A DNA stretch of 64,000 nucleotides, taken from assembly GCF_016107625.1 (NCBI RefSeq), contig NZ_JABASV010000003.1:310001-374000 (forward strand), in the 5' to 3' direction. Source of the stretch: Vreelandella alkaliphila (lineage in GTDB: Bacteria; Pseudomonadota; Gammaproteobacteria; Pseudomonadales; Halomonadaceae). The notes beneath the pieces were generated by a model, which did no database searches, was not told where the DNA came from, and saw nothing but the letters and a program-made list of their open reading frames with translations. This document shows positions 1 through 8,189 of the stretch, piece after piece. Both the position numbers and the translations under genes were made by a program. Position 1 is the stretch's first letter. Every line of letters starts with the position of its first letter.

Positions 1-283
1 CCTGGTTATTCTCTTGTAGCGCGCTTCCAAGCTCCGGCGCCGCAGCGGTTAAGCCCGCCAACTGACGTAAGTTATCCGATGAGCGTTGCATCGCCAAGCT
101 TATCTCACGCTGCTGCCGCTCATGGCTTTCCATCCGACTACTTTCTAACTGTTGCGTGAGATGGTATTGGCCTAACCAGATAAAGAGTGCCACAAGCGCT
201 AGCAGTAATAGACTGCTCAGCGCGATAACACGCCAAGTCAAGCTAAGCCGGTAGCGCGCTTTAGAGGACGAACGTGTGGTCAT
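1..283 (-). CDS. Membrane sensor protein, N-terminus only (cut by window edge)
   Basis: The first 94 residues of a leftward gene are visible; the rest lies beyond position 1. The start codon is at 281-283. A basic N-terminus (about residues 1-18) precedes one strong hydrophobic segment (about 19-38, rich in L, A, V). A charged, probably helical periplasmic stretch follows, with many Q, E and R. This is the usual beginning of a bacterial sensor with a periplasmic domain, such as a histidine kinase, methyl-accepting protein or GGDEF/EAL sensor. The output domain is not in the window, so the class cannot be named. It lies 23 bp after the porin-like gene in the same direction and is probably the last gene of that operon. 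The sensor role is inferred from architecture only. Confidence 0.6.
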   Translation of the reverse strand, partial: MTTRSSSKARYRLSLTWRVIALSSLLLLALVALFIWLGQYHLTQQLESSRMESHERQQREISLAMQRSSDNLRQLAGLTAAAPELGSALQENNQ

Positions 284-306
284 CTGCGTATCCCGTTCAG
301 GTAATG

Positions 307-1542
307 CTAAAAGCGCAGTGAAAGCTGGAAGAGCAGCATATTCCAATGTCGGCTTGTTTCAGACGCATCCGCATCTTTATGTAAGGGTAGCCAACCAGTA
401 CCATCCACATGATGATATTCACCTGCCAACATTAGGTTGGGTCTGGGGGTCCACTGAACGCCAAAGGTAATGTCATCAGCAAATTGGGAATGGGCAGGGC
501 CCAAGCCACTTTGTTCGTAGCGAGTACCTGAACGGTCATTTCTGTCGTTTACCAAACGATCAAAGCGAATTAACCACTGCCAATCATTGTCCATACGACG
601 CGTATATTGCACATACCAGCTTTCACCGGTTTTCTTTTGGTCGATGGCGGGATTAAAGCCATCCAGTTCAATTGTTCTCAGCGCATACTCAGAGGTTAAG
701 CTCCACAGTTCGTCATTGTATTGCAATGAAAATACCCAAGGCTGAAACTGGAAGCTGCCATTATTTAGTGGCGGTTGAGCGTCTTCATAGTTGGCGTTAG
801 CACTCGCGGTGCTGAGTGCCATTAGGAAGTGTCCACCGTTGTCTTCATAGCGAATTTGGCCAATCGCAGAAGAGCCCGCTTGTAACGATCCTGGAAAACG
901 CTTCAGCCCAAGCGCTTGATCGACATCGTCTTCTATACGAGTTTTACCGACGCCTGCTTGAAAGCGAAAAACGCCTGACTGGGTTCGCTCTTCATGATAA
1001 ATACTGGCGCCATCGCCAGCCATTCCCAACGATCGAGTTCGATCAAAATAGATTGATTGCGGCAACAAGATGCTGGGGCGCGTGAAAGCGACGTCACGCG
1101 TTTGGTTATAAATACCGAAGGGATTTTTAAATCTACCTACCTGAAGACCAAGCGTACGTTGCTGGTTGGAAACCATCTGATAATCCACCACGCCATAATC
1201 TAGCGTTGGGATGGCATCACTAGTTTCACCACCAGCGCGACGGCTAAGCACCTGAGCGGCCACCAGCACATTGCGGTGAGGGCGAATAGAAGCGTTAACA
1301 CCTATTTCGGTATACTCCAAACTTCCTGCATTCTCACTGCTGCGACCGAAGAAATCGTTATCGTCGGTAATGATAAGTGCCTGACTCAGGAAACCATGTA
1401 CTTGCAGAGTGTCGAGCACGCTTTCGTTTGCCCAGGCAGACGAGCAAACAGGTAGTGCGAGCAAACTTGTGAGTATGGCTATAGTGGGTCTGCGGATAAC
1501 GGAAAAATGTTCATTCCATTGAAATAACTTGGACATTTTCAT
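307..1542 (-). CDS. Outer-membrane porin-like beta-barrel protein
   Basis: A 411-residue protein starts at the ATG at 1540-1542; a second ATG at 1534-1536 is equally possible. An N-terminal signal peptide ends near an A-W-A motif at about residue 39. The mature part begins with a typical barrel strand (VHGFLSQ) and continues with alternating aromatic/polar strands. It ends in L-S-L-R-F, the terminal-aromatic signature recognised by the barrel assembly machinery. No family member is recognised by name; it resembles uncharacterised porin-like proteins found next to periplasmic binding proteins and sensors. The start overlaps the upstream gene by 32 bp, which indicates translational coupling. 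The open frame continues upstream to about 1818, but that part runs antiparallel to nothing and lies inside the upstream gene, so it was not used. Substrate unknown. Confidence 0.65.
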   Translation of the reverse strand: MKMSKLFQWNEHFSVIRRPTIAILTSLLALPVCSSAWANESVLDTLQVHGFLSQALIITDDNDFFGRSSENAGSLEYTEIGVNASIRPHRNVLVAAQVLSRRAGGETSDAIPTLDYGVVDYQMVSNQQRTLGLQVGRFKNPFGIYNQTRDVAFTRPSILLPQSIYFDRTRSLGMAGDGASIYHEERTQSGVFRFQAGVGKTRIEDDVDQALGLKRFPGSLQAGSSAIGQIRYEDNGGHFLMALSTASANANYEDAQPPLNNGSFQFQPWVFSLQYNDELWSLTSEYALRTIELDGFNPAIDQKKTGESWYVQYTRRMDNDWQWLIRFDRLVNDRNDRSGTRYEQSGLGPAHSQFADDITFGVQWTPRPNLMLAGEYHHVDGTGWLPLHKDADASETSRHWNMLLFQLSLRF

Positions 1543-2005
1543 CCAGATACTCCCTTTCAAGATATCCCAGCGCGCCAGGAGTATTCGCAATCTTCTCGCG
1601 CATTTCGAGCTGATCAGCAACGCGATTAGGCGCTTGCCCCATGCCAGAAAACACCATGCGATCCCATGCCAGTTGTAGCTGATGTGGATAAACGGCGAGC
1701 TGCTCTTTGGTGAAACGCGCATGTACAGGATCTCGGTTTGGCAGCACAAACACCTGTACGGCTTCGCCGTCAGGCCATGTACGTTGCCGCATGGCAAATA
1801 TTGCCCGCGTTGTGTCACGGTTTAGCCATTGCGTGGCTACCGCTGGGTGCGCCACTAGAAGTATGGTTGCGTCTTGATCAACGGATTGTGCATGGGTTTG
1901 TTCGGCAAGAAGAAAAGCCAGCACCAACCCAATAAGGCCCCGTGTGATTTGTTGGCAAGCGATACGTATCAAGTAAAGAGACGGCATAGCGCGAGTCTTG
2001 TCCAT
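1511..2005 (-). CDS. PstS-like periplasmic phosphate-binding-family protein
   Basis: About 164 residues from an ATG at 2003-2005; ATGs at 2033-2035 and 1985-1987 are alternatives, and none has a strong ribosome binding site. A signal peptide ends at about T-H-A-Q. The body has features of the small PstS-like proteins: an opening TILLVAHP strand, an R-x-I-F motif followed by W-P-D-G, a segment on opposing charged residues and the late motif N-T-P-G-A-L-G-Y, typical of phosphate ABC binding-protein relatives. It is about half the length of true PstS and has no transporter genes beside it. First gene of a leftward operon with the porin-like protein and a membrane sensor. A ligand-sensing role for the downstream sensor is inferred from context. 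Confidence 0.6.
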   Translation of the reverse strand: MDKTRAMPSLYLIRIACQQITRGLIGLVLAFLLAEQTHAQSVDQDATILLVAHPAVATQWLNRDTTRAIFAMRQRTWPDGEAVQVFVLPNRDPVHARFTKEQLAVYPHQLQLAWDRMVFSGMGQAPNRVADQLEMREKIANTPGALGYLEREYLDENVQVISME

Positions 2006-2035
2006 CGCCTGCTGAACGCCAAGCCCATGCAGCAT

Positions 2036-2472
2036 ACCATTCGTGCTAGCACGCTATATGTGTGTGAAATGATGACGCTTACTCCTCTTCAGCCTCTAGA
2101 GGCAAACTGTTTTTGTATAAATATTTTGTGTGATGGAAGATAAATTTTTGAACCTCGGCTCGGCAGCGGTAAGTCGAAACTGCACAATTTTTAAACCCTA
2201 CATCAATTTTGTTGATCTTACCTACATCACAATCAACGAAACGACCTGCGACGAAAGTATGTATCGTCTGGAAATACCGCTCGCAAGGTTGATTGACGAT
2301 GACACACGAGGGCAGTGCTTGAAGCGCTAAATACACGCGTTCAATAGATCTACTTCTTGATAGTTAAGCTGATGCTAATTGCTATCAAGGCTGAGAGGGG
2401 ATGCTCGGATTCACCCCGATCAACTAAAACGCTCGGCCAAAGCCGAGCGTACAATGACGAGCCAACGATGGG
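2036..2472. other. Intergenic region, no gene recognised
   Basis: About 440 bp between the start of the periplasmic-protein operon and the end of the glycerophosphodiesterase gene. Short open frames exist on both strands (2079-2336 minus and 2130-2330 plus) but they overlap each other, have no clear ribosome binding site and match nothing I recognise. The only clear element is the hairpin at 2429-2450. Confidence 0.5.
2429..2450 (-). terminator. Rho-independent terminator of the glycerophosphodiesterase gene
   Basis: A perfect 9-bp stem (2429-2437 with 2442-2450, CG-rich) closes a 4-nt loop. Read on the minus strand it is followed by TTTTAG. It lies 22 bp beyond the stop codon of the leftward gene at 2473. 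Confidence 0.8.
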
Positions 2473-3408
2473 TTAGTCCGCGAGTTCAAGAAGCCGATCA
2501 GCGTAATCGGTAAACAAACCGTTGACGCCCCAGTCCTGTAAACGCTTCATCTCATCAACTTCATTGATGGTGTAAACATGAACTGGAAGGCCATTCTCTT
2601 GAGCTTGGCGAATAAAATCAGCATCAATAACGTCTTCGCCGTTATACGTCACATTCGTGCCGATACCCACCGCGTACTCTTTGATAGCCTGAAAGTCTTC
2701 GTCAGTGATGTCTGCTGGCGCTGGAGTAACACCTGTCCACTCCACTAAACGATCATTATCTTCCTCGCTGGGCGAGTACCATACCAACTGGATGAGGGGG
2801 ATATGCTGATTAAGCTCACGTAGTTTGAGGAGACTACCCTGCTCAAACGATTGCACCAGCACCCGACCATTTGCAATCATGTCATGCTCTTCAAGCGCCT
2901 CAACCAAGGCTTCTTCTAAACCAGGGTTTAAGAGAGGGGATTTGGTTTCAATGTAGTAACGAGCATCGTGACCAAAGCGCTCAAATAGCTCTTCCAGTGT
3001 GAGTATTTGCGCTCCTGCAAAGGCCGGGTCTGCCTTATCGACATTGGCGTCGTTAAACCAGGTGCCGGTATCAAGCGCCTTTAGCTCTTCTAGCGTGTAA
3101 TCATGAATATTGCCTTCGCCGTCACTGGTGCGATCGATGGCATCATCATGGAATACCACTAACTCACCATCGGAGGTGATCTGAACGTCCAGTTCCAGGT
3201 AATCAGCTCCCCACTCATGGGCCAGTTCATAGGCTGCCATGGTGCTTTCCGGCGCATGTCCGCTGGCACCGCGATGCGCGATTACCTGGAACGACTCCAG
3301 ATCCTTTAGCTGCTGCTCCAGTGGCGTTGTCTCTGCGAGTGCAGTGGACGTAGTAGCACCAGCAAAAAGACCCAGTGACACGGCAGTAATCAGCGGATGA
3401 CGTTGCAT
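2473..3408 (-). CDS. glpQ: Periplasmic glycerophosphodiester phosphodiesterase
   Basis: A 311-residue secreted enzyme that hydrolyses glycerophosphodiesters to glycerol-3-phosphate and an alcohol. The start at 3406-3408 is chosen because GAAGGAA lies just upstream and the resulting N-terminus is a good signal peptide (cleavage near residue 25, A-L-A). The GDPD domain fills the rest: His-Arg-Gly at 45-47, P-E-S-T at 53-56, metal-binding Glu72 and Asp74 in LELDVQ, and His87 in FHDD. These are the catalytic and calcium-binding positions of the family. Longer open sequence upstream (to 3528) is not needed. Monocistronic, with its own terminator. The function is firm at family level; the symbol is by analogy with periplasmic GlpQ. 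Confidence 0.88.
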   Translation of the reverse strand: MQRHPLITAVSLGLFAGATTSTALAETTPLEQQLKDLESFQVIAHRGASGHAPESTMAAYELAHEWGADYLELDVQITSDGELVVFHDDAIDRTSDGEGNIHDYTLEELKALDTGTWFNDANVDKADPAFAGAQILTLEELFERFGHDARYYIETKSPLLNPGLEEALVEALEEHDMIANGRVLVQSFEQGSLLKLRELNQHIPLIQLVWYSPSEEDNDRLVEWTGVTPAPADITDEDFQAIKEYAVGIGTNVTYNGEDVIDADFIRQAQENGLPVHVYTINEVDEMKRLQDWGVNGLFTDYADRLLELAD

Positions 3409-3771
3409 AGAAATTCCTTCGTTGAACAGATGTTCAATTATCCTACAGGTCTCCTTGTGAAAATACCAAATAGGTAACTTGTTTGTGTTTGTTAAAGAAA
3501 AGCCTGCTTTGGTAGGTGCTCTTGCCATTAAACGCTTGGTCTAACACAGCATCAGCTATTCTTAAGTGGACGCTACTCATTGCTTACTTAGCAATTGCCC
3601 TTTATCTAGGCGAGCTAAAAGAGTGGCTTTCTGGTGCCAGAGCAGGGGGGGAACGGCTGTTAATCTTCCCACTGATTGCCTTGCGATCGGAGATTTTCTG
3701 GCAGAAATAGATGAAATAAGTAGATGAAATAAGCAGATAAACAGGGAGATAGGCGATAAGAGGTAGCCACA
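3409..3771. other. Intergenic region with a short tandem repeat
   Basis: About 360 bp between two divergent genes. It contains a small hairpin (ATTGCT/AGCAAT near 3578-3596) and, just before the VOC gene, a 13-bp unit AGATGAAATAAG(T/C) repeated at 3709-3721 and 3722-3734 and degenerating after. A 64-codon plus-strand frame at 3516-3710 is hydrophobic in the middle but has no ribosome binding site; I do not call it a gene. Confidence 0.5.
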
Positions 3772-4161
3772 ATGATTGCTTATACAATGGTAGGAACGCA
3801 TAACCTGGAACGTGCACTTCGCTTTTATGCGCCGTTGTTTAACAGTATGGGGCTGGATGTGTGCTGGCAAGACGATGCCTGCGTTTCTTTCGGCGACCCA
3901 GATGATGTCAATGTGCCAAGGTTCTTTGTTGGTTTTCCCTTTAATGGTTATCCCGCTAGCGTTGGCAACGGCACCATGACAGCGTTTCAATTTGCTGATC
4001 ATAAAGAAGTCGATACGCTCTATCAATTAGCGCTGCAGAACGGGGGCAGTGATGAAGGTTCGCCAGGTTACCGCCCCCAGTATGGTGAAGGCTTTTTCGC
4101 CGCCTACGTACGAGACCCAGACGGCAACAAGCTGGCGTTTGTCGTCTATCCTCATCGGTAG
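3772..4161 (+). CDS. VOC-family (glyoxalase-like) protein
   Basis: A 129-residue single-domain protein of the vicinal oxygen chelate fold. The start matches an AGAGG-type ribosome binding site 8 nt upstream. It opens with the T-M-V-G-T-H-N-L-E-R-A-L-R-F-Y helix-strand typical of the fold and ends with V-R-D-P-D-G-N-K-L-A-F, the conserved C-terminal strand of lactoylglutathione-lyase relatives. His10 and the glutamate at about 103 could contribute metal ligands, but the full metal set is not obvious. Substrate unknown. It stands alone between the glycerophosphodiesterase and the aldo/keto reductase, convergent with the latter. Confidence 0.8.
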   Translation: MIAYTMVGTHNLERALRFYAPLFNSMGLDVCWQDDACVSFGDPDDVNVPRFFVGFPFNGYPASVGNGTMTAFQFADHKEVDTLYQLALQNGGSDEGSPGYRPQYGEGFFAAYVRDPDGNKLAFVVYPHR

Positions 4162-4384
4162 ATGCTAAGCCAACGCAGCGTCAACAAATAGCTCCTCTGT
4201 AAAGGTTGAATTATACAAAAACGCCTGCAGCTAAAGGTTAGAAACCATTCAAAAGGAGCAATGATGACGACGCTAGTAATTGGTGAAAACTCCCATTACT
4301 AACCAGGATTATCTGCTGCTGGATGGAGAACGCTCGATCGATAAGATTATTCAGTAGTAGCACCAGCACTCAAGTCGTAGCAGG

Positions 4385-5368
4385 TTAGGCATTAACCCCT
4401 TTCATGCCTTCCGGGGTGTAGCGCTCACCAATCACCGGAACGCGTGCGGTAGCCGCTTCCAACTGACGTTGCTCATCAGCGGTAAGAGTGATCGACGTTG
4501 CTGCTGAATTCTCTTCAAGGTAGCGCAGCCGCTTAGTACCTGGGATCGGCACGATGTTGGGTCCTTTAGACAGTAGCCACGCGAGCGATAGCTGTGCAGG
4601 TGTGCAGCCTTTGTTAGCAGCCACTTCACCAATCACGTCGGCGATTCGACGGTTGGTGCTTATGGCCTGATCTGAAAAGCGCGGCAAGTTAGGACGAAAA
4701 TCACCTTCCTCGAAATCCGCAGTATCCTGAAATCTACCCGTTAAGAATCCCCGGCCTAATGGCGAGTAGGGCACAAAACCGATGCCTAGCTCTTGGCAGG
4801 TAGGGAGCACCGCTTGCTCTACGTCGCGTGTCCAAAGCGAATACTCGGTTTGGACGGCGGTAATCGGATGCACTGCATGGGCGCGGCGCAAGGTGTCAGC
4901 GCTGACCTCGCACAGGCCGATATGGGCAATTTTTCCCTCTTTGACTAGCTGGGTGAGTCCTTCCATGGTCTCTTCAATAGGCACATCCGGGGTTACGCGA
5001 TGGACGTAGTAGAGATCGATTTGCTCGACCCCTAACCGTCGCAGCGATGCCTCGCAGGCCTTGCGCGCATACTCGGCGCTGTTGTCCAGGCGTCGTTGAT
5101 ACTCACCGGGCTTGCGCACAATGCCAAACTTGGTTGCGATACGCACTTGCGGCTTATGCTTGGCCAGAAAGCGGCCAATAAGCTCTTCGTTATGGTGCGG
5201 CCCGTACATATCTGCCGTATCAAAAAAGTCGATGCCCAGTTCCACTGCTTGCGCCAATACGCGTAGCGATTCACTGTCATCCCGAGGGCCGTAGAATTCG
5301 CTCATGCCCATGCAGCCCAGGCCAATAGCGGAAATAGAAAGGTCGGTGCCAAGTGTACGTTGTTGCAT
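4385..5368 (-). CDS. Aldo/keto reductase
   Basis: A 327-residue NADPH-dependent oxidoreductase with the full AKR barrel. The catalytic tetrad is visible: Asp50 and Tyr55 in F-F-D-T-A-D-M-Y-G, Lys80 in A-T-K-F-G, and His123 in Y-V-H-R. The cofactor-binding late motif [13 protein letters not shown] is also present. The sequence style (GLGCMGMS near residue 16) is that of the YakC/AKR13-type subfamily, which reduces small aldehydes and ketones. It is divergently paired with a LysR regulator whose start is about 60 bp away, a common arrangement in which the LysR protein controls the reductase. The physiological substrate cannot be told. Confidence 0.9.
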   Translation of the reverse strand: MQQRTLGTDLSISAIGLGCMGMSEFYGPRDDSESLRVLAQAVELGIDFFDTADMYGPHHNEELIGRFLAKHKPQVRIATKFGIVRKPGEYQRRLDNSAEYARKACEASLRRLGVEQIDLYYVHRVTPDVPIEETMEGLTQLVKEGKIAHIGLCEVSADTLRRAHAVHPITAVQTEYSLWTRDVEQAVLPTCQELGIGFVPYSPLGRGFLTGRFQDTADFEEGDFRPNLPRFSDQAISTNRRIADVIGEVAANKGCTPAQLSLAWLLSKGPNIVPIPGTKRLRYLEENSAATSITLTADEQRQLEAATARVPVIGERYTPEGMKGVNA

Positions 5369-5426
5369 GCTGTCTCTCCGTAAACCGTTCTTGAGTAGCG
5401 GAGTGACAGCGTGGCACTATCCTATA

Positions 5427-6371
5427 ATGAAAAAAATGAACGAGTTCGATAAGCCATTTTCCGGTTTTGAAAAACAGATGCCCCGTGGGTGGGTGTGGGA
5501 TGACACTCGCGCCTTTTTGGCTGTGGCTCGTCACGGTACGCTGAGTGGTGCCGCAGCGGAGCTTCATTTGGGCATTGCGACGCTCTCTCGGCGTATTGAA
5601 CGGCTGGAAAAGGCGCTTAAGCTACCGCTATTTGTGCGCCAACAGTCGGGCTACCAACTGACCGAGGAGGGCGCAGGGCTGGTCGAGAAAGCTGAAGCGC
5701 TGGAAGCGGCTGCAGTGGCGTTTACCACCGATGTGTCCCGCCACTCACAACTGAGTGGTAGAGTGCGTTTGGCTACCGCAGAGAATTTGGCAACGGCATT
5801 GATTCTACCTGCGCTTGCGCAATTTCGTCGTCAGTATCCTGGCATTACGCTTGAGCTGGTGACGGATATCTCTACTGTCAATCTACACCGTCGTGATGCC
5901 GATCTAGCCCTCAGAATGGTCAAACCCGAACGCGGTAATGTCACCCTGCGCCGCTTGGGTTCCTTAGGCTATGGGCTTTATGCTAGCTCAGCCTATGCGG
6001 CGCAGCGTAAGACGACTCTTGACGCTGGCGGCTACGACATGGATGCCTTTATCACCTGGGGGGAGACGCAAGCGCACCTGCCTGCAGCACAGTGGGTCGA
6101 GCGCGTTCTACAAGGGCGAGAACCCGCGTTAACCACTACCTCTGTGGCGACCCAAATCGCGGCAGCTAAAGCTGGGCTAGGGATTGCAGTATTACCGCAT
6201 TTTTTGGCTCAGGAGGCCGGATTGGTCTGCATTGCTGCTGATCTTGGCGTGGACCAGCCTATTTACCTCGTCATCCAAACAGACCTGACACAGTCACGCC
6301 GAACCCGTGCCGTGGCGGACTTTCTTGTTGATCTGGTCGCCAGTAACCACGCTCGCTTGAGCATGGGCTGA
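5427..6371 (+). CDS. LysR-family transcriptional regulator (divergent from aldo/keto reductase)
   Basis: About 314 residues from the ATG at 5427. ATGs at 5436 and 5478 are alternatives, and none has a good ribosome binding site. A TATAAT hexamer overlaps the first ATG (5423-5428), which might mean that translation starts at 5478. The winged helix-turn-helix is at about residues 22-82 (R-A-F-L-A-V-A-R-H-G-T-L-S-G-A-A), followed by the LysR effector-binding domain. It has the short second-domain layout of the regulators that pair with oxidoreductases. Likely controls the divergent reductase gene. Convergent with the symporter gene downstream, from which it is separated by a strong hairpin. Confidence 0.88.
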   Translation: MKKMNEFDKPFSGFEKQMPRGWVWDDTRAFLAVARHGTLSGAAAELHLGIATLSRRIERLEKALKLPLFVRQQSGYQLTEEGAGLVEKAEALEAAAVAFTTDVSRHSQLSGRVRLATAENLATALILPALAQFRRQYPGITLELVTDISTVNLHRRDADLALRMVKPERGNVTLRRLGSLGYGLYASSAYAAQRKTTLDAGGYDMDAFITWGETQAHLPAAQWVERVLQGREPALTTTSVATQIAAAKAGLGIAVLPHFLAQEAGLVCIAADLGVDQPIYLVIQTDLTQSRRTRAVADFLVDLVASNHARLSMG

Positions 6372-6404
6372 GAAGCGGGGGGGATATGACTCTAATTGAT
6401 GCCA

Positions 6405-6439
6405 TTAACGCCCTCTCCGTAGCCAGGAGAGGGCGTTAA
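6405..6439. terminator. Bidirectional hairpin terminator between LysR and symporter genes
   Basis: A perfect 14-bp stem (6405-6418 with 6426-6439; arm TTAACGCCCTCTCC) with a 7-nt loop lies between two convergent genes. A/T at the outer ends of the arms gives short T runs on either strand. Confidence 0.85.
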
Positions 6440-6448
6440 AGCCAACGG

Positions 6449-7924
6449 TCAGCCTTTGGAACTGAGAGCCTGGGCCGGTGAGTACGATGATGAACTGTGT
6501 GTCACGAGACTCACACTGATGAATACGACGGTATTGACGACTAGGCCACAGAAGCCAGCATGCCAGCCGAATGGAGTACTGACCCCAAACTGGAACAATA
6601 GCGTTAGGGCAGCGCCTATTGCTAGACCTGCAAAGGCGCCAGTGCGTGATGCTCGCCGCCAAAATAGTGCACCAAGCAGCATCGGTAGCAACTGCACCAC
6701 GATGCCATAGGCGCCGAGTAACAGGCCAACCAATGAACCAGGATTGGCTAGGGCTAGCAGGTAGGCCGCTAAGGAGATCACCACCACACCGTAGCGAGTC
6801 AGTTTGAGTGCCTTGTCATCAGATATACCACGCAGCACGGGCAGGTGCTGACCCACGTCTCTTACCAGGATAGTGGCGGAGGTATGGGCCAAGTTGGCAG
6901 CCGTAGACATTGCCGCGGCTAGCGCGCCGGAGAGTGCTATACCGATCAGCCACGCTGGGAAGTCAGCTAGCTCGACCACTAACGTCAACAACACGCGATC
7001 GGCGGAGTCGAGTGGGCTATTTTCCAGTAGTAAAACTCCAGCGAAGCCGATAATCAGCAATGGCACCAGCAGATAGCTATAAAGTGGGTAGAGCACGAAC
7101 ACCTGTTTGAGGGTTCGCTCACTGCGCGCACTATAAAACTTCATGAAAATGTGCGGCCACATTACGCAACCTAGGGCACTAACCAGGATTGCTGTGGAGA
7201 AGGCGCCCCAGCCCATGCCGCCAGCACCGGGCATGGTTAGGTATTCCGGCGCTTCGCGCTGCAGCTCGCGGAACATCTCGCCGACTCCGCCGAAGAACTG
7301 GTCAGCCGTTGCTAAGCCTAGGAACCACGCGACGCCCACCATCATCACGCCCTGAAGCAGGTTGGTCCAGCCGATGCCTTGTAAGCCGCTCGCGTAGACA
7401 TAGGCCGCCACAACGCCACAGGCTAGTAAGCTGCCGAGCCAGAACGGAATGGTGCCGGAGGTTGCCGCCTCGAAGAGCAGCCCTGCACCAGCGATCTGAA
7501 TGGTTAGGTAGGGGATCATCGCCAGTACGCTGACCACACCGATGAACAACCCCAGCAGATTACCCCGAGTTGGATAACAGGCGGAGAGGAACTCTGCCTG
7601 GGTCAGGAAGCCATGGCGGCGGCCAAGCCGCGAAATATATGGAGCGATTAACCACCATACAATCACAGCGAGCGCCAGGTAGGCGATGATATAGAGTGCC
7701 GGCGCCCCCTTGCTGTAGGCCCAGCCAGGGGCTCCAAGAAAGGCGAAAGCAGAGAATATCTCCGCTCCAAGAATGAAAAACAGCACCAGTAGCCCCATGT
7801 GGCGCCCACCAGCGACGTAGCCTTCCAGAGAAGAGCTCTGGTTATGCCTTGCGCGCAGGCCCACCGCCAGAACGATCAGTAGATAGGCTAGGGTGATGGT
7901 AGTGATCAGCAGTGAATCACTCAT
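6449..7924 (-). CDS. Sodium:solute symporter (SSS family)
   Basis: A 491-residue polytopic inner-membrane protein with about 13 hydrophobic segments. The family signature near residues 48-72 (G-A-E-I-F-S-A-F-A-F-L-G-A-P-G-W-A-Y) and the later G-A-L-A-A-A-M-S-T-A-A-N-L motif identify the sodium:solute symporter family. Its start codon overlaps the end of the upstream DUF3311 gene by 8 bp, so the two are translationally coupled, as is usual for this transporter pair. With the amidohydrolase upstream it forms a leftward three-gene operon, suggesting uptake of an N-acylated amino acid or similar amide that the amidohydrolase cleaves. The substrate is an inference. Confidence 0.9.
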   Translation of the reverse strand: MSDSLLITTITLAYLLIVLAVGLRARHNQSSSLEGYVAGGRHMGLLVLFFILGAEIFSAFAFLGAPGWAYSKGAPALYIIAYLALAVIVWWLIAPYISRLGRRHGFLTQAEFLSACYPTRGNLLGLFIGVVSVLAMIPYLTIQIAGAGLLFEAATSGTIPFWLGSLLACGVVAAYVYASGLQGIGWTNLLQGVMMVGVAWFLGLATADQFFGGVGEMFRELQREAPEYLTMPGAGGMGWGAFSTAILVSALGCVMWPHIFMKFYSARSERTLKQVFVLYPLYSYLLVPLLIIGFAGVLLLENSPLDSADRVLLTLVVELADFPAWLIGIALSGALAAAMSTAANLAHTSATILVRDVGQHLPVLRGISDDKALKLTRYGVVVISLAAYLLALANPGSLVGLLLGAYGIVVQLLPMLLGALFWRRASRTGAFAGLAIGAALTLLFQFGVSTPFGWHAGFCGLVVNTVVFISVSLVTHSSSSYSPAQALSSKG

Positions 7925-8141
7925 CGTTCACCTCCTGCGCGGCATCGTGACGATAGGCAATCACTAGCCCCACAAATAGGGCAAAGACCCAAGCGACGTA
8001 CCAGAACATGAAGAAGGGCAAGCCAATCACCATTGGTTCGATGCGGTTGGCCACTAATGCGCCAGGCCAGATCATTGCCAGCGCACAGATAGTGAAGTAA
8101 ATCAGCAATCCCCTAGGGGGAAGCGAGGGCCGGGATTTCAT
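7917..8141 (-). CDS. DUF3311 small membrane protein, symporter partner
   Basis: A 74-residue protein with two hydrophobic segments (about 12-32 and 38-62), a P-F-F-M-F-W-Y motif and a charged C-terminus. These match the DUF3311 family, small subunits that sit directly upstream of SSS symporters. ATG at 8139-8141 is preferred because GAGG lies 7 nt upstream; an ATG two codons earlier is possible. The stop overlaps the symporter start. It probably acts as an accessory subunit of the transporter. Confidence 0.85.
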   Translation of the reverse strand: MKSRPSLPPRGLLIYFTICALAMIWPGALVANRIEPMVIGLPFFMFWYVAWVFALFVGLVIAYRHDAAQEVNDE

Positions 8142-8189
8142 ATGCATACCTCATTATTGTGGTGTTATCGGTAGTAGAGCAGGCCTCGT

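Noticed and set aside
2384..2424. Sequence GGCTGAGAGGGG followed by CACCCCGATCAAC, similar to the core of a TPP riboswitch
   Set aside because: The rest of the TPP core (GAACCTGATC and TAATGCC in order) is missing, and the downstream sequence is a hairpin at the end of the leftward glpQ gene, not upstream of a thiamine gene.
3516..3710. 64-codon plus-strand frame with a hydrophobic middle
   Set aside because: No ribosome binding site, no family match, and it lies in an intergenic region with repeats; the hydrophobic stretch may be chance.
4260..4360. Short frames with L-L-L-D-G-E-R-S-I-D-K-I-I-Q, perhaps a gene relic
   Set aside because: Too short and unrecognised to call; two stop codons follow at once.
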